Source: Serripes groenlandicus (Eukaryota; Mollusca; Bivalvia; Cardiida; Cardiidae). From it: 64,000 nt of DNA. The stretch spans positions 63,427,543 to 63,491,542 of the forward strand of contig JASEVX010000011.1 of assembly GCA_031761405.1 (NCBI GenBank). The letters run 5' to 3'. A program made the translations under genes and the position numbers. This document shows, one piece after another, positions 54,099 through 64,000 of the stretch. Position 1 is the first letter of the stretch. Each line of letters starts with the position of its first letter. The notes below the pieces were generated by a model. That model ran no database searches. It saw only the letters and a program-made list of their open reading frames with translations, and had not been told where the DNA came from.

Positions 54099-54474
54099 AA
54101 GCCGTCCCACGAGAAAACCAACAGTATGGTCTCTGCGTAATGTATCGTTCCAGATCAGATTAATCCGGGCTGACACATTCCGTTTCAGGGGGATATATGT
54201 TTATAGTTATAACCAATGGGCTAAGTCTATGTTGAAAAGCAGCCAGTTGCTTGGGAAGATTGTTGTTTGGAGTACTGGTGTGAGAAAACAAGGAAATGCA
54301 TGAGTAGGTGAACTGGCCGACGTGATATAACTGAGAAATTGTTAAAAACGGCGTTAAACCCCAATCAATCAATCAATTCGAGTAAGAATTCGGGTAATCC
54401 TGCGCAGCATGCTTAGGCTGATCCGGATACTTTACACAGAGTCCACAATGTTGGTTTTCTCGCGGGATGGCTCA
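54099..54474. mobile_element. GC-rich palindromic MITE, copy 5, carrying a nested SINE
   Basis: AAGCCGTCCCACGAGAAAAC to TTTTCTCGCGGGATGGCTC. The middle is split by a SINE at 54211-54378, so this element is older than that SINE insertion. Confidence 0.8.
54211..54378 (+). mobile_element. 5'-truncated SINE nested in the MITE
   Basis: Starts AACCAATGGGCTAAGTCTAT and ends AAACCCCAATCAATCAATCA; it matches the 3' two thirds of the SINE at 3053-3312 very closely. Confidence 0.78.
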
Positions 54475-54897
54475 TTTATCATTTTCTTACCCTACCTGTT
54501 TACCTTATATGGTAAATTTCGTGACGTCTGCTTTGAAATATTAGCGTCAAAACAGTTCCAATATGAAGTTAAAACATTGTGAGGAAAACAGAAATAACTC
54601 GTGTTTTGATAGATTTCTCCATATCGATTTCTAAAAGCAGTATTCTACAGATACGTCGAAATCGACACCACCTGGATAGGTCCATGTTATTTGACGTGAT
54701 CTTGCATACACATAAAAGGTATGGCAATATCAATTCTGTACTTACGTAACATTAAACGAATTCTTAATACAACCGGATTGTAACGCCAATGCAGCGGACA
54801 ATGACGTTTAAAATCATTTCGGGAGGGGAAAGAAGATTGGTAAAACGGGTAGTTGCTCCTTTCCCGGAATATGGTTTTTCTTTTCTTATTTTAAGCC

Positions 54898-55075
54898 GGC
54901 GTCACGGGCTCGATCCCCAGTAGCGGCACAACGCTCATTGTGAAGTGCCATTGGGCAAGGCACATTTCTTAGCCTAGTAATAGTTTGTTTACCCGGGGAT
55001 CATGAATCATTTAACTGTCGCCGTGATATAACTGAAATAATGCTGAAAACGGAGTAAAACCCCAATTAAACAGCT
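54898..55075 (+). mobile_element. tRNA-derived SINE, 3' part
   Basis: GGCTCGATCCCCAGTAGCGG (B-box-like), TGAAGTGCCATTGGGCAAGG, GCCGTGATATAACTGAAATA and AACGGAGTAAAACCCC. Confidence 0.6.
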
Positions 55076-55159
55076 ACATACACGTTCATACATGTATATA
55101 TATATATAGTGGAAATATTCAGATTTACTGCAGTTGAGAACTAAATGCGTTTGTAACTA

Positions 55160-55450
55160 AACCTCCGTTTCCCTCATGCAGACGAAGTCTGGCGCATCTA
55201 CAGAAGATAATTTTGAAAATATTTTGACAAAAGGAGAAATTGCTCATCCTGGGAAATATCTCATTTTGCCACAACATTTTCAAGTCTATTCAATAATTAA
55301 AATGTTTTTGAAAGAGATTATTCTTGTGTTTAACTCTATGCTGTCGACGTTATCTTCAACAGATTTGTTGTATGTTGGAAAAGGTAAAATACTTGTCTAT
55401 TACTCCAAAGAGGTTTTCAAAGTCATCTGCTGCAGATGTGTCGTTTGTAG
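55160..55450. mobile_element. TTAA-type hairpin MITE copies
   Basis: CTCCGTTTCCCTCATGCAGA to TTGTATGTTGGAAAAGG (55163-55386); a second partial arm GTCATCTGCTGCAGATGTGT at 55422. Confidence 0.55.
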
Positions 55451-55506
55451 TATAGGCTTTAACGGCATACAAGTTAATGGCTTTGTAAAAGGAAAATATT
55501 ACATAT

Positions 55507-55754
55507 GAGCCGTCCCACGAGAAAACCAACATTATGGCCTCTGCGTAATATATCGATCCAGATCGACATGCGCAGTCCGCGTAGGCTAATCCGGACCGAC
55601 ACTCTCCGTCTAAGGTGTAAAGAGGTATAGAGTAATGGTTCCTGAAACAGAAAATCTACAGGAGGCGAGAAGTGTTTGTCCGGGTTCGTCTTCGCGGCAG
55701 GCTGATCCGGGTCGATACTTTACGCAGACTCCACAATGTTGGTTTTCTCGCAGG
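55507..55754. mobile_element. GC-rich palindromic MITE, copy 6, right end cut by the 91-bp array
   Basis: GAGCCGTCCCACGAGAAAAC at left; the right end stops at TTTTCTCGCAG, immediately followed by the first 91-bp unit. Confidence 0.78.
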
Positions 55755-56450
55755 CTTTCTGTTTGGAGTTTCTACGGAATACGAACTACTGTGTCATACA
55801 GATAATCGATATTGTTAGAGTACAGACACAGGTAAGCAGGTTTGACGTTCTGTTTGGAGTTTCTACGGAATACGAACTACTGTGTCATACAGATAATTGA
55901 TATTGTTAGAATTCAGACACAGGTAAGCAGGTTTGACTTTCTGTTTAGAGTTTCTCCAGAATACGAACTACTGTTGCATACAGATAATTGATATTGTTAG
56001 AATTCAGACACAGGTGAGCAGGTTTGACTTTCTGTTTTGAGTTTCTCAGGAATACGAACTACTGTTGCATACAGATAATTGATATTGTTAGAATTCAGAC
56101 ACAGGTGAGCAGGTTTGACTTTCTGTTTTGAGTTTCTCAGGAATACGAACTACTGTGTCATACAGATAATTGATATTGTTAGAATTCAGACACAGGTAAG
56201 CAGGTTTGACGTTCTGTTTTGAGTTTCTCCAGAATACGAACTACTGTTGCATACAGATAATTGATATTGTTAGAATTCAGACACAGGTGAGCAGGTTTGA
56301 CTTTCTGTTTTGAGTTTCTCAGGAATACGAACTACTGTGTCATACAGATAATCGATATTGTTAGAATTCAGACACAGGTGAGCAGGTTTGACTTTCTGTT
56401 TTGAGTTTCTCAGGAATACGAACTACTGCGTCATACAGATAATCTGAGTA
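55755..56450. repeat. 91-bp minisatellite next to the assembly gap
   Basis: About 7.5 units containing GAATACGAACTACTGTGTCA and AGACACAGGTAAGCAGGTTT; 85-97% alike. Its last unit runs on into sequence (56440-56524) that stays open on the minus strand up to the gap. Confidence 0.92.
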
Positions 56451-56524
56451 AGACACTCCAACAAAAAGAGGTTTCCGCAACTGAAGTCCAGACATTAACC
56501 GTTGTAACACTATGGACGCTGAGC
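56430..56524 (-). other. Possible exon edge at assembly gap, unrecognised
   Basis: On the minus strand the sequence after the gap stays open: MSGLQLRKPLFVGVSYSDYL then YDAVVRIPEK, running into the 91-bp array. YLYDAV resembles a motif in ligand-binding domains of receptor guanylyl cyclases, but a match this short is not evidence of homology. Upstream sequence is lost in the N run. Confidence 0.15.
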
Positions 56525-56724
56525 NNNNNNNNNNNNNNNNNNNNNNNNNNNNNNNNNNNNNNNNNNNNNNNNNNNNNNNNNNNNNNNNNNNNNNNNNNNN
56601 NNNNNNNNNNNNNNNNNNNNNNNNNNNNNNNNNNNNNNNNNNNNNNNNNNNNNNNNNNNNNNNNNNNNNNNNNNNNNNNNNNNNNNNNNNNNNNNNNNNN
56701 NNNNNNNNNNNNNNNNNNNNNNNN
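56525..56724. other. Assembly gap (200 N)
   Basis: Exactly 200 N, a conventional placeholder length; true size unknown. It sits beside a minisatellite, a usual reason for assembly failure. Confidence 0.99.
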
Positions 56725-56939
56725 GTTAAGGCCATTTTCAGTGATCAACACTTCGGCCGACAGATGACAGTACATATAGCTCCATTTCCTCTCTACGTTT
56801 TGGTTTATCTACTGAAAGCAAGGTTGTTTGATGTGTATTCTTTGACTTGGTCGCATCATAATTTGGTATGATCTACTTGGTATTTTCTAAATAAAGCGTA
56901 ACCTAGGGATGGAGAAATATGTCAAATAGATTGTTATTG

Positions 56940-57900
56940 ATAATTAATCTTACTGTTAATAGTCCTCCATAGTCGGACACCCGAGGTTGGTGACTTCGCT
57001 ATGCTCCAACATCACCCGTTTTGGCAGATAATCAATATTGTTTCTGATTGGATGCAGCAAAATGTTGTACTGCGCCAAATAGCCAATCAGAGCGTCTTCA
57101 CGAAGGACAGTATCTAGAGACCGCATTTTTGCTCCACGAGTGTGTAACTTTGTCAGAATGCCTTTCGTGATGATATTTAGGCCAATTCGAAACTTGGTCA
57201 TTTGAGGTCAAAATCTAGGTCACAAGGCCACATTTGAGAAAAATACGTTAACACTCTAAAGACCAGATGTTTCTTTCAGCAGCTTGAAACTTTGTTTGTC
57301 TAATTGATATCCAGGAATAAATTGTTAACACTCCAGTAACAGATTACCTGAACACAAACTATTATTTTGATTGACTATGTGGTTGGCATAATTCTGGCGA
57401 GCGATCCAGGGCCATCACGGCCCTATTGTTTATTGTGAACCCCGCCCATGTCGTTTCGTGTCGTGTTAGGCCTGTCTCCTTTCCATAATGCGTCCAACCA
57501 GGGTTGTCTCAGTTATAGAGGTTGTGTCCAAACATGATGAAATGAATGTTCTTCTATACAATCGTCCTTTTTGTTAGCATCTGGCAAGTAGGCCAGCACT
57601 CAGAACAATACAGCAGGATATATATACTACGAAAACCCTCTCCGCTTCGAAGATACATAGTGTTGTGAATTATGCCCCCTTCGAAAAAGGGGGTACATTG
57701 CTTTGTACATGTCGGTCGGTTTGTCCATAGACCAAAGCTTGTCCGATTGATAACTGGATACTGATCGGACCTATAATACTCAAATTTGGCAGGAAATAGA
57801 TGACACCAATTGACTTTGAGGTCATCTTTCCTAAATTCAATATCAATGCGATCTTGAACACAAACAGGGGGTGGGGGAATTGAGGGGGAATAATGTTTGA
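56940..57900. repeat. Dispersed repeat fragments
   Basis: 56950-57260 (minus) reads like a common interspersed element (ATTTTGACCTCAAATGACCA and AAGGCATTCTGACAAAG inverted). 57660-57860 has ATTATGCCCCCTTCGAAAAA, CATTGCTTTGTACATGTCGG and TCAAATTTGGCAGGAAATAG. No coding frame is credible. Confidence 0.4.
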
Positions 57901-58570
57901 CAAACATACATCTCTTGCTTATGTTGTGTCTTACTTGGACTCATATGACTCTTGGATCGACAGATGATAATTGGGACAGGTAAATTCACTTGAGAACTCA
58001 GTTAAACCTTTAGGTAAATTTAACAAGTATATTGACCGTAAACTAGTCATAGTCAAATTTGCGGTAACAAACAAAACAACGTTCATTTACACTTTCCATT
58101 CGGTAAACGTGAGTATTTAAAGATTTTAAATAATCGCTAGTGCTTTTCACAGATGTATTTCCTATGCACAAGCTCTCCCAAACAGGATGTCAGAACGTAT
58201 TAATATTAATATTTATCTGTTTTACAGTGGTTGCTGCCTCAGAAGCTACGATGCCTCACTGTCCCTAAGTGCTCATTCGACACAAGATACGAACTAGATA
58301 TAATGCCTGCCTTTTCAACGAACCAGGCCGACCGCACCAAACCTATTGAAGTATCCATGACTCAGAGGACTATATAAGAAGGAGGAGTCTTTTCCCCCAC
58401 AATATCTCTCTTATGACCCAAATAAACCACTGAGCCAATTCGTTTTAGTACCCAAAACATTGGGTTTGAGGGCTCTATAAGGATTTGGGTATGCGAAAAA
58501 CTGTTCATATCTAGAATCTGACACTATCAGAAATTAATATTTGATGAACTATTGGATCGGGTTGAATTAG
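57901..58570. other. No feature recognised
   Basis: Unique sequence without a gene or array that I can support. Confidence 0.3.
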
Positions 58571-58576
58571 ACATAT

Positions 58577-58784
58577 GAGCCGTTCCACGAGAAACCAACA
58601 TTATGGCCTCTGCGTAATGTATCGACTTCTCTTGATTTTCTTTTTCAGGAATCAGTACTCTATACCTCTATCCCTATGATACGGAATGTGTCGACCCGGA
58701 TTAGACTGCGCGGACTGCGCAGGCTGATCTGGATCGATATATTACGCTGATTCCATAATTGTTTTTTTCTCGCGGACCTGCTCA
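58577..58784. mobile_element. GC-rich palindromic MITE, copy 7
   Basis: GAGCCGTTCCACGAGAAACC to TTTTTCTCGCGGACCTGCTC; one inner arm is deleted. Confidence 0.75.
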
Positions 58785-58799
58785 TATCAATTGCTTTAG

Positions 58800-59310
58800 A
58801 TGCTGGTAAATGAAGTTTGTCCTTGTCTATTTCGAAACTATGTCATAGGTATATCATTTTATTACATACCTATCCAAATTTTGCATTGAAATTTAAGTGA
58901 CATAAAATCAATATCAATTTTTAAAAAAAATGATAACTAACACTGGGACGATAACACTTTTAGTTTTTTTATATCATCACTAGTGATGATCATTTTTGCC
59001 GGAACTACTTTTTTTATGTTTACTTAAAATGTTGATAGTATGACTTTTGATCATTATTAAAGTGAAAATAAGATAAAAATGTGTTTCAATCATATTTTAA
59101 GATGTCATCCTAAGAGACATCTTAAGAAACTTACAAAAGAAAATATAAAGAATGACATAAAACATTGATTTAAACGTGGGGCGTAAACATTAATGGAACA
59201 GCCTTGGAACTTCTTAAAATGATGCAGTCATTGGTTACGTAACATTCATACGCCTAAGGCCAAGTCATTATTTTGTTATATGTTTCTTTAAAATAAAGGG
59301 GAGATTTATT
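58800..59310. other. No gene; short inverted repeats only
   Basis: Inverted pairs ATCATCACTAGTGATGAT (58973-58990) and AAGATGTC...GACATCTT near 59100-59125. AT-rich. Confidence 0.35.
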
Positions 59311-59314
59311 CCAG

Positions 59315-59502
59315 ATATATAATAAATAGAATAACTAACTGCATGTTTTTGATATAGAATTTATGTCACTCGGGAAAAAATGGGTAATTTGGGGTTAAAT
59401 CACTCAACCTACGGTTTCGTGATTTTAACCAAATTACCCCTTTTTTTCCTTGTGACATAAATTCTATATCAAAAACATGCAGATAGTTATTCTCTATATA
59501 TT
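59315..59502. repeat. ~185-bp palindrome (probable MITE)
   Basis: CTGCATGTTTTTGATATAGA and TTTATGTCACTCGGGAAAAA, mirrored by TTTTTTTCCTTGTGACATAA and TCAAAAACATGCAG; the loop is CTCAACCTACGGTTTCGTGA. Confidence 0.85.
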
Positions 59503-60246
59503 GTTGTTTTTGCAAATTCTAAGTGGAAAAGGGACCATAACACTAACACAAATTGGTTATTTATAGCCAACTTCAAACTTCACGATTATTTTATTGTCTT
59601 AAACACATGTACCTTATATTATTTAAACCCATCAACCCTTACATGCGTTATCGCCCGGACATCGTTTCATTTTAAATCATAAGTTGAAGACTTTATAATC
59701 CCATGACAAATTCGTCGTTTGTAAACAAAGTTGAACTTTATCTAATTGTGTTTAACCCATGTACCAAATAGTATGTAAATCAATCTGACCTTTCGTGAGT
59801 TCTAGTTCAGAATCTGTAATAACCTAACAGACATATGGACGGACGGGACGATAAGCTCACTCCTCTTTATCCCTCTAAACAATGTTCTGAACGATAAACG
59901 TCTGTCCTCAATATGTACAGAGTAGAGCAAAGGGGTAGAGAGAGTTCAACTGTCTCAGCTTTCGGATACCGTGTGTAAACTGCAAATCAATAATGTTTTA
60001 GCTATTTTGAAAGAGGGTTACATAAGGAGCATCCATATACACTTGCTTTAGAATTTAGTTTTGACATGAACATACGTTTAAGGAGTGCATTGTATACTTT
60101 ACAATTTATGAAGCTGACATTTCATAGCTCATAAAAGCCAGTTGTTCATAGCAAATCAATTACGTTCTAGATATTTCGGTATAGGACGCTAGACTTGAAA
60201 TTGCACTAAAACATGAAACCGAAGGAATAATAAACTCAAATGTGAA

Positions 60247-60960
60247 TTGTCATCAGCAAGAAGAAAGCAAATAGTGGTTGAAGGTGATAACATTAAACTG
60301 AGTAACACAAATGGTCAGATCACAAGAGAGAAATCAGAACTAGTTACCCAAATTACAAAAAAGCAGGTGAACTGTAGATTTGAAGATTCAGAGCTTTACA
60401 GACAATATGAAGATCAAATTAGCAGTTTACAATTAGTATATTCAAAGAACTAGCTGAAAACAAATGCAAAACAAAAGTATCCAAACCAGGGCACCAATGC
60501 CAAACCAACAACTGACATCAGTGAACCAAACAAGGGATTCAAACCAGAACAATAAATTAAAAACAGAGAACAGATCTGGAGACTGTTTAAGATACAATAA
60601 GAAAACCATACTTAGTGCGCTCATCGTAGGTGATTCTTTCAGTAGAAGACTTAGCAGTCCCTATAGTAAGAAAAGTCTGTACCAATTCTAGATATGTGGT
60701 TTCAATGATCCTCCCTTGGAATGCAGAAATTGGTAAACAATGTCATCACAAAATATCTTAACAATGTGTAACATAACTGACTGCACGTTCCTGGACAATG
60801 ATGACATAATGGTTTAGAATGGAAAAATCAATGTTTCCCTTTACCATGATAAAATTCATCTGAACATGAATAGGGGAAAAGCTATTTGCACTCATACGAG
60901 GAAAACAATAAATCAAGCCTTCAACTCCAAATGCAACTGACAAACAACATATCGTTGCCG
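60247..60960 (+). pseudogene. Decayed ORF with SGNH-hydrolase-like motifs
   Basis: A charged N-terminal frame (60247-60453), then LSALIVGDSFSRRLSS at 60612-60659 (the GDS block with the nucleophile Ser). A shifted frame then carries LYHDKIHLNMNRGKAI (60843-60890), the D-x-x-H block that supplies the other catalytic residues. Spacing is short (about 80 residues) and stops intervene. SGNH domains of this kind occur in ORF1 of some LINEs, and a LINE reverse transcriptase fragment lies on the same strand at 63.2 kb; the link is inference. Confidence 0.4.
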
Positions 60961-61399
60961 AACAAGCAAACAGAAATCAAAGGTACAATAATAATGATCA
61001 GCAGAATATCCGTTACGGGCGGAACACAGGGAGGAGAATGAGCGACCAACGGAATATATACAGGGAGAACTACACGAGAACTCAATAACATTAAGTCATT
61101 TTTATATATTTCTTTTTACTTTTTTAATTTCTTTTTATCTTTATCAATTTATTTTGGCAAACAAACACTAACTAACAATTAACACACATGACAAACAAAC
61201 ACAGAAACATGTAGAGCATAAAAGTTGATTGATCCTTCTTGGAGGACTGTTCTTCTTGGTTTATAACAAGGGTCCTTATAAGGACCGTTCCTCTAGACTT
61301 CCTTTCCCCTCAGTACTGGCGTAGATTGGCATCCTGCCATGACACTGGTCCCGCCGGTGACACAAAGTAGTGCTTCATATATATGGGAGGGACATGGCA

Positions 61400-62440
61400 T
61401 CCGCGTTGTCCTGCTTACCACCCTGAGGTTGATGGTCCAGCAGGTTGGCAGTGTCGCACCAGGCACCAGTGACAGTTGTGGTTGGTATCCTCCTGGTCAA
61501 ACACATGGGCATCAGCAATTATCTCCCGCACGAAGTTGTGAAGGACTACGCAGGTCCTGACTATGAGGTTCACTGTATCTATGACCACCTGCAGGGTGCG
61601 ACGCAGACAATGGAAGCGGTTTGCAAGGAGGCCAAACGCATTCCCCACCACACAACAAGCTCTGGAGAGGCGGTAGTGGAAGACCAGTTCATCGTGGTCG
61701 AGAGCCCTTCGGCCGAATGGCTTCATTACCAAGGTCCTTATGTCAAAGGCATCAGAGGCGACGAGGTACAATGGGGGTGTCCACATCATCGTGTGGTAAT
61801 GACTCTGCGTCTGGGATACCGATGACACCGTCCTCTATGGTTTGGCGCAGCTCACAATGGTCCATATCTGCCCGTCGGAACTGGAGCCAACATCAGCAAC
61901 CTGTATCCACCGGAACTTGTAGTCCGCATCAACAAAGGACATCAGCACAATGGAGTAGAAACCCTTGTAGTTGAGGCAGGTGGCACCCGATCTGGGGGGG
62001 GGGGGTGTCTTGATAACAATATGATTGCCATTAAGAGGGCCCAAGGTATGTGGGAATTGCCATCTCTGTTGATATCGGTATGCCACCTACCGCCACTCTT
62101 GGGGAACTGTTTGTGTCTGAATAAACTCAGCTTCCAACACATCGAGAAGAGCCTGGCAAGTTGAGGCCAGAGACGGTGTTGTGTGCAACACAAACATTGT
62201 ACATCATTGATCGGTTGCACTCTCCAGTTTCCAGGAACCTCAACGTCATGGCGATCTTAAGTCTAGGAGACACAGGTTTGCGCCAGTTGCTCGGGCCTCC
62301 TTGAGATGGACTTCAACCCTCGTGAAAATGTAGTGGAAGCACGTCATGTTCATCCGCAGGAAGTGGTGGAAGGCTTCAGGATTCCATTTCCTCAGCTCTT
62401 GTAGGAGTGCATCGTACTGGCCATGAATGGGTCAGGATGG
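61400..62440 (-). pseudogene. PIF/Harbinger (HARBI1-like) transposase, broken
   Basis: Read in several minus frames. Order: QYDALLQELRKWNPEAFHHF (near 62400), RFLETGECNRSMMYNVCVAH, FPHTLGPLNGNHIVIK, YKGFYSIVLMSFVDADYKFR, GSSSDGQIW, then after a shift YLVASDAF, GRRALDHDELVFHYRLSRA, NAFGLLANRFHCLRRTLQV and CVVLHNFVREI. This is the DDE_4 order of Harbinger transposases. Of the triad, the first Asp (GALDG) is Asn, the second Asp (SSSD) remains, and the Glu (VVENAF) is Gly. At least two frameshifts. A dead copy. Confidence 0.85.
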
Positions 62441-62639
62441 GTTTCTAACGTCTCTCTTGTTGGTCTTCCTCCTCCTCCAACTGTCTGAGGTCGCGGGCAT
62501 GACACAGAAGCTCAGCATTCTGCAGGGCAAAGCGCTGTTGCTGTTTTCTGTCACCCATGCTCGACTGATCATGGGGTGGTGGACCCTGATGAGTTATACT
62601 CTGGGCCGTATGTCGGCCCTAGCAAACTGTACTTTACTG

Positions 62640-63200
62640 TAGTTCAACCTAGTTATCTGCAGTTGAACATACTGTAACGTAAGAAAAGCGCACTGTTACG
62701 TGACATAACGTAGCTATTAACGTAGTTGGACGTACCGTAACTTAGCCTACCCTGGTGGAAACCCGTACTGATACCCTCAGTACAGCGTTCTTAAATGTAG
62801 CATCACGTTGCACAGACCGTACTTGAACGTATTTACCTCTTCCAAGCCGCGAAACTGGTCAAATATTTGTTGTGTGCGGGATGAAATTCGTAAGAGTATT
62901 TAAAGAGGTACGTTAGACTTCGCTTCAGTACGTTAGAATCACGTAGCACAGACCGTACTTGAACGTATTTACCTCTTCCAAGCCGTGAAACTGGTCAAAT
63001 ATTTGTTGTGTGCGGGATGAAATTCGTAAGAGTATTTAAAGAGGTACGTTAGACTTCGCTTCAGTACGTTAGCATGACGGGTGCAAATGTTGCCTCTGAC
63101 GTACCGCTATTTTGAACATGTCAACACATTTAATTGAAATTTACGGCTCTCCCAAGTTAATACCAAGATAGCATCACGGACAGCTACGGTACGGTACCTT
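62640..63200. repeat. CGTA-rich region with 136-bp tandem duplication
   Basis: Two copies of a 136-bp unit start at CACAGACCGTACTTGAACGT (62811 and 62947). The whole stretch is rich in TACGTTA/TAACGTA-type words (for example TGTAACGTAAG, GGTACGTTAG). It may be the subterminal repeat region of the adjacent Harbinger element. Confidence 0.75.
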
Positions 63201-63229
63201 AAAATTGTTTCCTCTCAAAAACAAAAAGA

Positions 63230-64000
63230 GTAAAGAAAGTAACACAGCCAAATTGGTTCAATCGTGATATATTTCAAGCGATACAGAGAAATTAATATCA
63301 TAAAAAGGAAAATGTCCCCCATTATAAATTTATGAGAAAAAGATACGAATTTTCACAAACAAAATCCTAAACTACTATGAAAACGACTACGTGCATTATC
63401 TGGAATAAAAAGAGTATTATCCAAACACCCTGTCTGGATGATGAAAATTGAAAATTTGATATCTGAAACTGTTATTACTGCTAAATCTGTTCAACACACA
63501 CTTCTGTAAAATACACCAAAACTGTACCTATTGACAAAACAATAAATTCTACCAAATGTGATATCTTTATTACAACAATTGAAAATAAGCTTTCTAACAT
63601 CGAAACATTTACCATACCTTTGGTATCAGTAGCATTTGTCGAAAGACAACAACAATCACTCGATACTTCAAAATCCACTGGGGTAGATCATTAAAATGTC
63701 AAAAACATACATATATCTTTTTTAATAACACATGTTTAATTGTAGTTTCTTTTTAGATAAATTTCCCAAAGCTTTTAAAATATCCCATTAAACAAAAATT
63801 GAGATAAACACGACCAAAAACAATTACAGACCAATATATTCTAGCAATAATTTCATTTATCATAGAAAGTCATCTGAGTAATTATTTAAAAACTAACCTT
63901 GAAAAGAATAAGTTCTTTTATCATAGACAAGCGAGCTTTCGACAAAATCACTCTTGTCAAACGGCTCTTATAAAAATTCTAGATGACTTGATCTCAGCTA
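63230..64000 (+). pseudogene. LINE reverse transcriptase fragment, frameshifted, running off the window
   Basis: PNWFNRDIFQAIQRN (63250), KLSNIETFTIPLVSVAFVER and DTSKSTGVDH (63590-63695), NNYRPI (63818-63835), then one base shifted LAIISFIIESHLSNYLKTN and HRQASFRQNHSCQTALI to the window end. These are the connection region and first palm motifs of a LINE RT, in the right order and spacing. A different lineage from the 45.7-kb LINE (NYRPI versus NYRGI). Confidence 0.75.

Noticed and set aside
61445..61974. Plus-strand frames of 117 and 126 codons
   Set aside because: Antisense shadows of the Harbinger transposase remnant.

Overview
This is eukaryotic, intron-rich, AT-rich animal DNA, most likely from a bivalve mollusc. 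The evidence is a spliced animal gene with GT-AG introns, tRNA-derived SINEs with a shared 3' domain ending in (AATC)n-type tails, LINE and Harbinger remnants, and many minisatellites and MITEs of a molluscan type. The species cannot be fixed from the sequence. There is no bacterial gene organisation and no CRISPR array.

The only intact gene is on the minus strand from 51,566 (ATG) to 7,493 (TAA). It is an SLC6-family sodium- and chloride-dependent neurotransmitter/amino-acid transporter split over 13 coding exons. I joined the exons by hand: every intron is GT-AG, all phases agree, and the 1,785-nt CDS encodes 594 residues without a break. It carries all 12 membrane segments, the first NSS signature, a glycosylated second extracellular loop and a short C-terminal tail. 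A splice acceptor 24 nt upstream of the ATG implies a further 5' UTR exon. About 96% of the 44-kb locus is intron.

The introns are largely repeats. There are about ten minisatellite arrays (periods 22, 33, 45, 46, 54, 55, 56, 62, 64 and 73 bp in or near the gene, 91 bp upstream). Two are remarkable because their units contain the gene's own exon/intron junctions. The 64-bp array next to exon 7 repeats the last ~31 coding bases plus the 5' splice site about 23 times. The 73-bp array next to exon 5 repeats the 3' splice site plus the first ~53 coding bases about 15 times. A TTAA-flanked hairpin MITE family (20 or so copies) also ends within about 10-25 bp of the donors of exons 2, 6 and 8.

Other mobile DNA: a 5'-truncated LINE with endonuclease and reverse transcriptase (45.7-49.5 kb, minus) inserted into a minisatellite; LINE 3' stubs at 11.7, 33.3, 50.1 and 52.7 kb; a 1.9-kb foldback element at 41.2-43.1 kb whose two arms each carry a 21-bp-periodic open frame; a probable 3.8-kb TIR element (18.6-22.5 kb); a GC-rich palindromic MITE in seven copies plus one end fragment, one holding a nested SINE; and two 246-bp palindromic MITEs.

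Left of the gene (1-7.4 kb) are a dynein-heavy-chain-like fragment and tandem repeats. Right of it (51.6-64 kb) are SINEs, MITEs, a 91-bp array beside a 200-N assembly gap, a decayed SGNH-hydrolase-like frame, a dead PIF/Harbinger transposase, and a LINE reverse-transcriptase fragment running off the window end.
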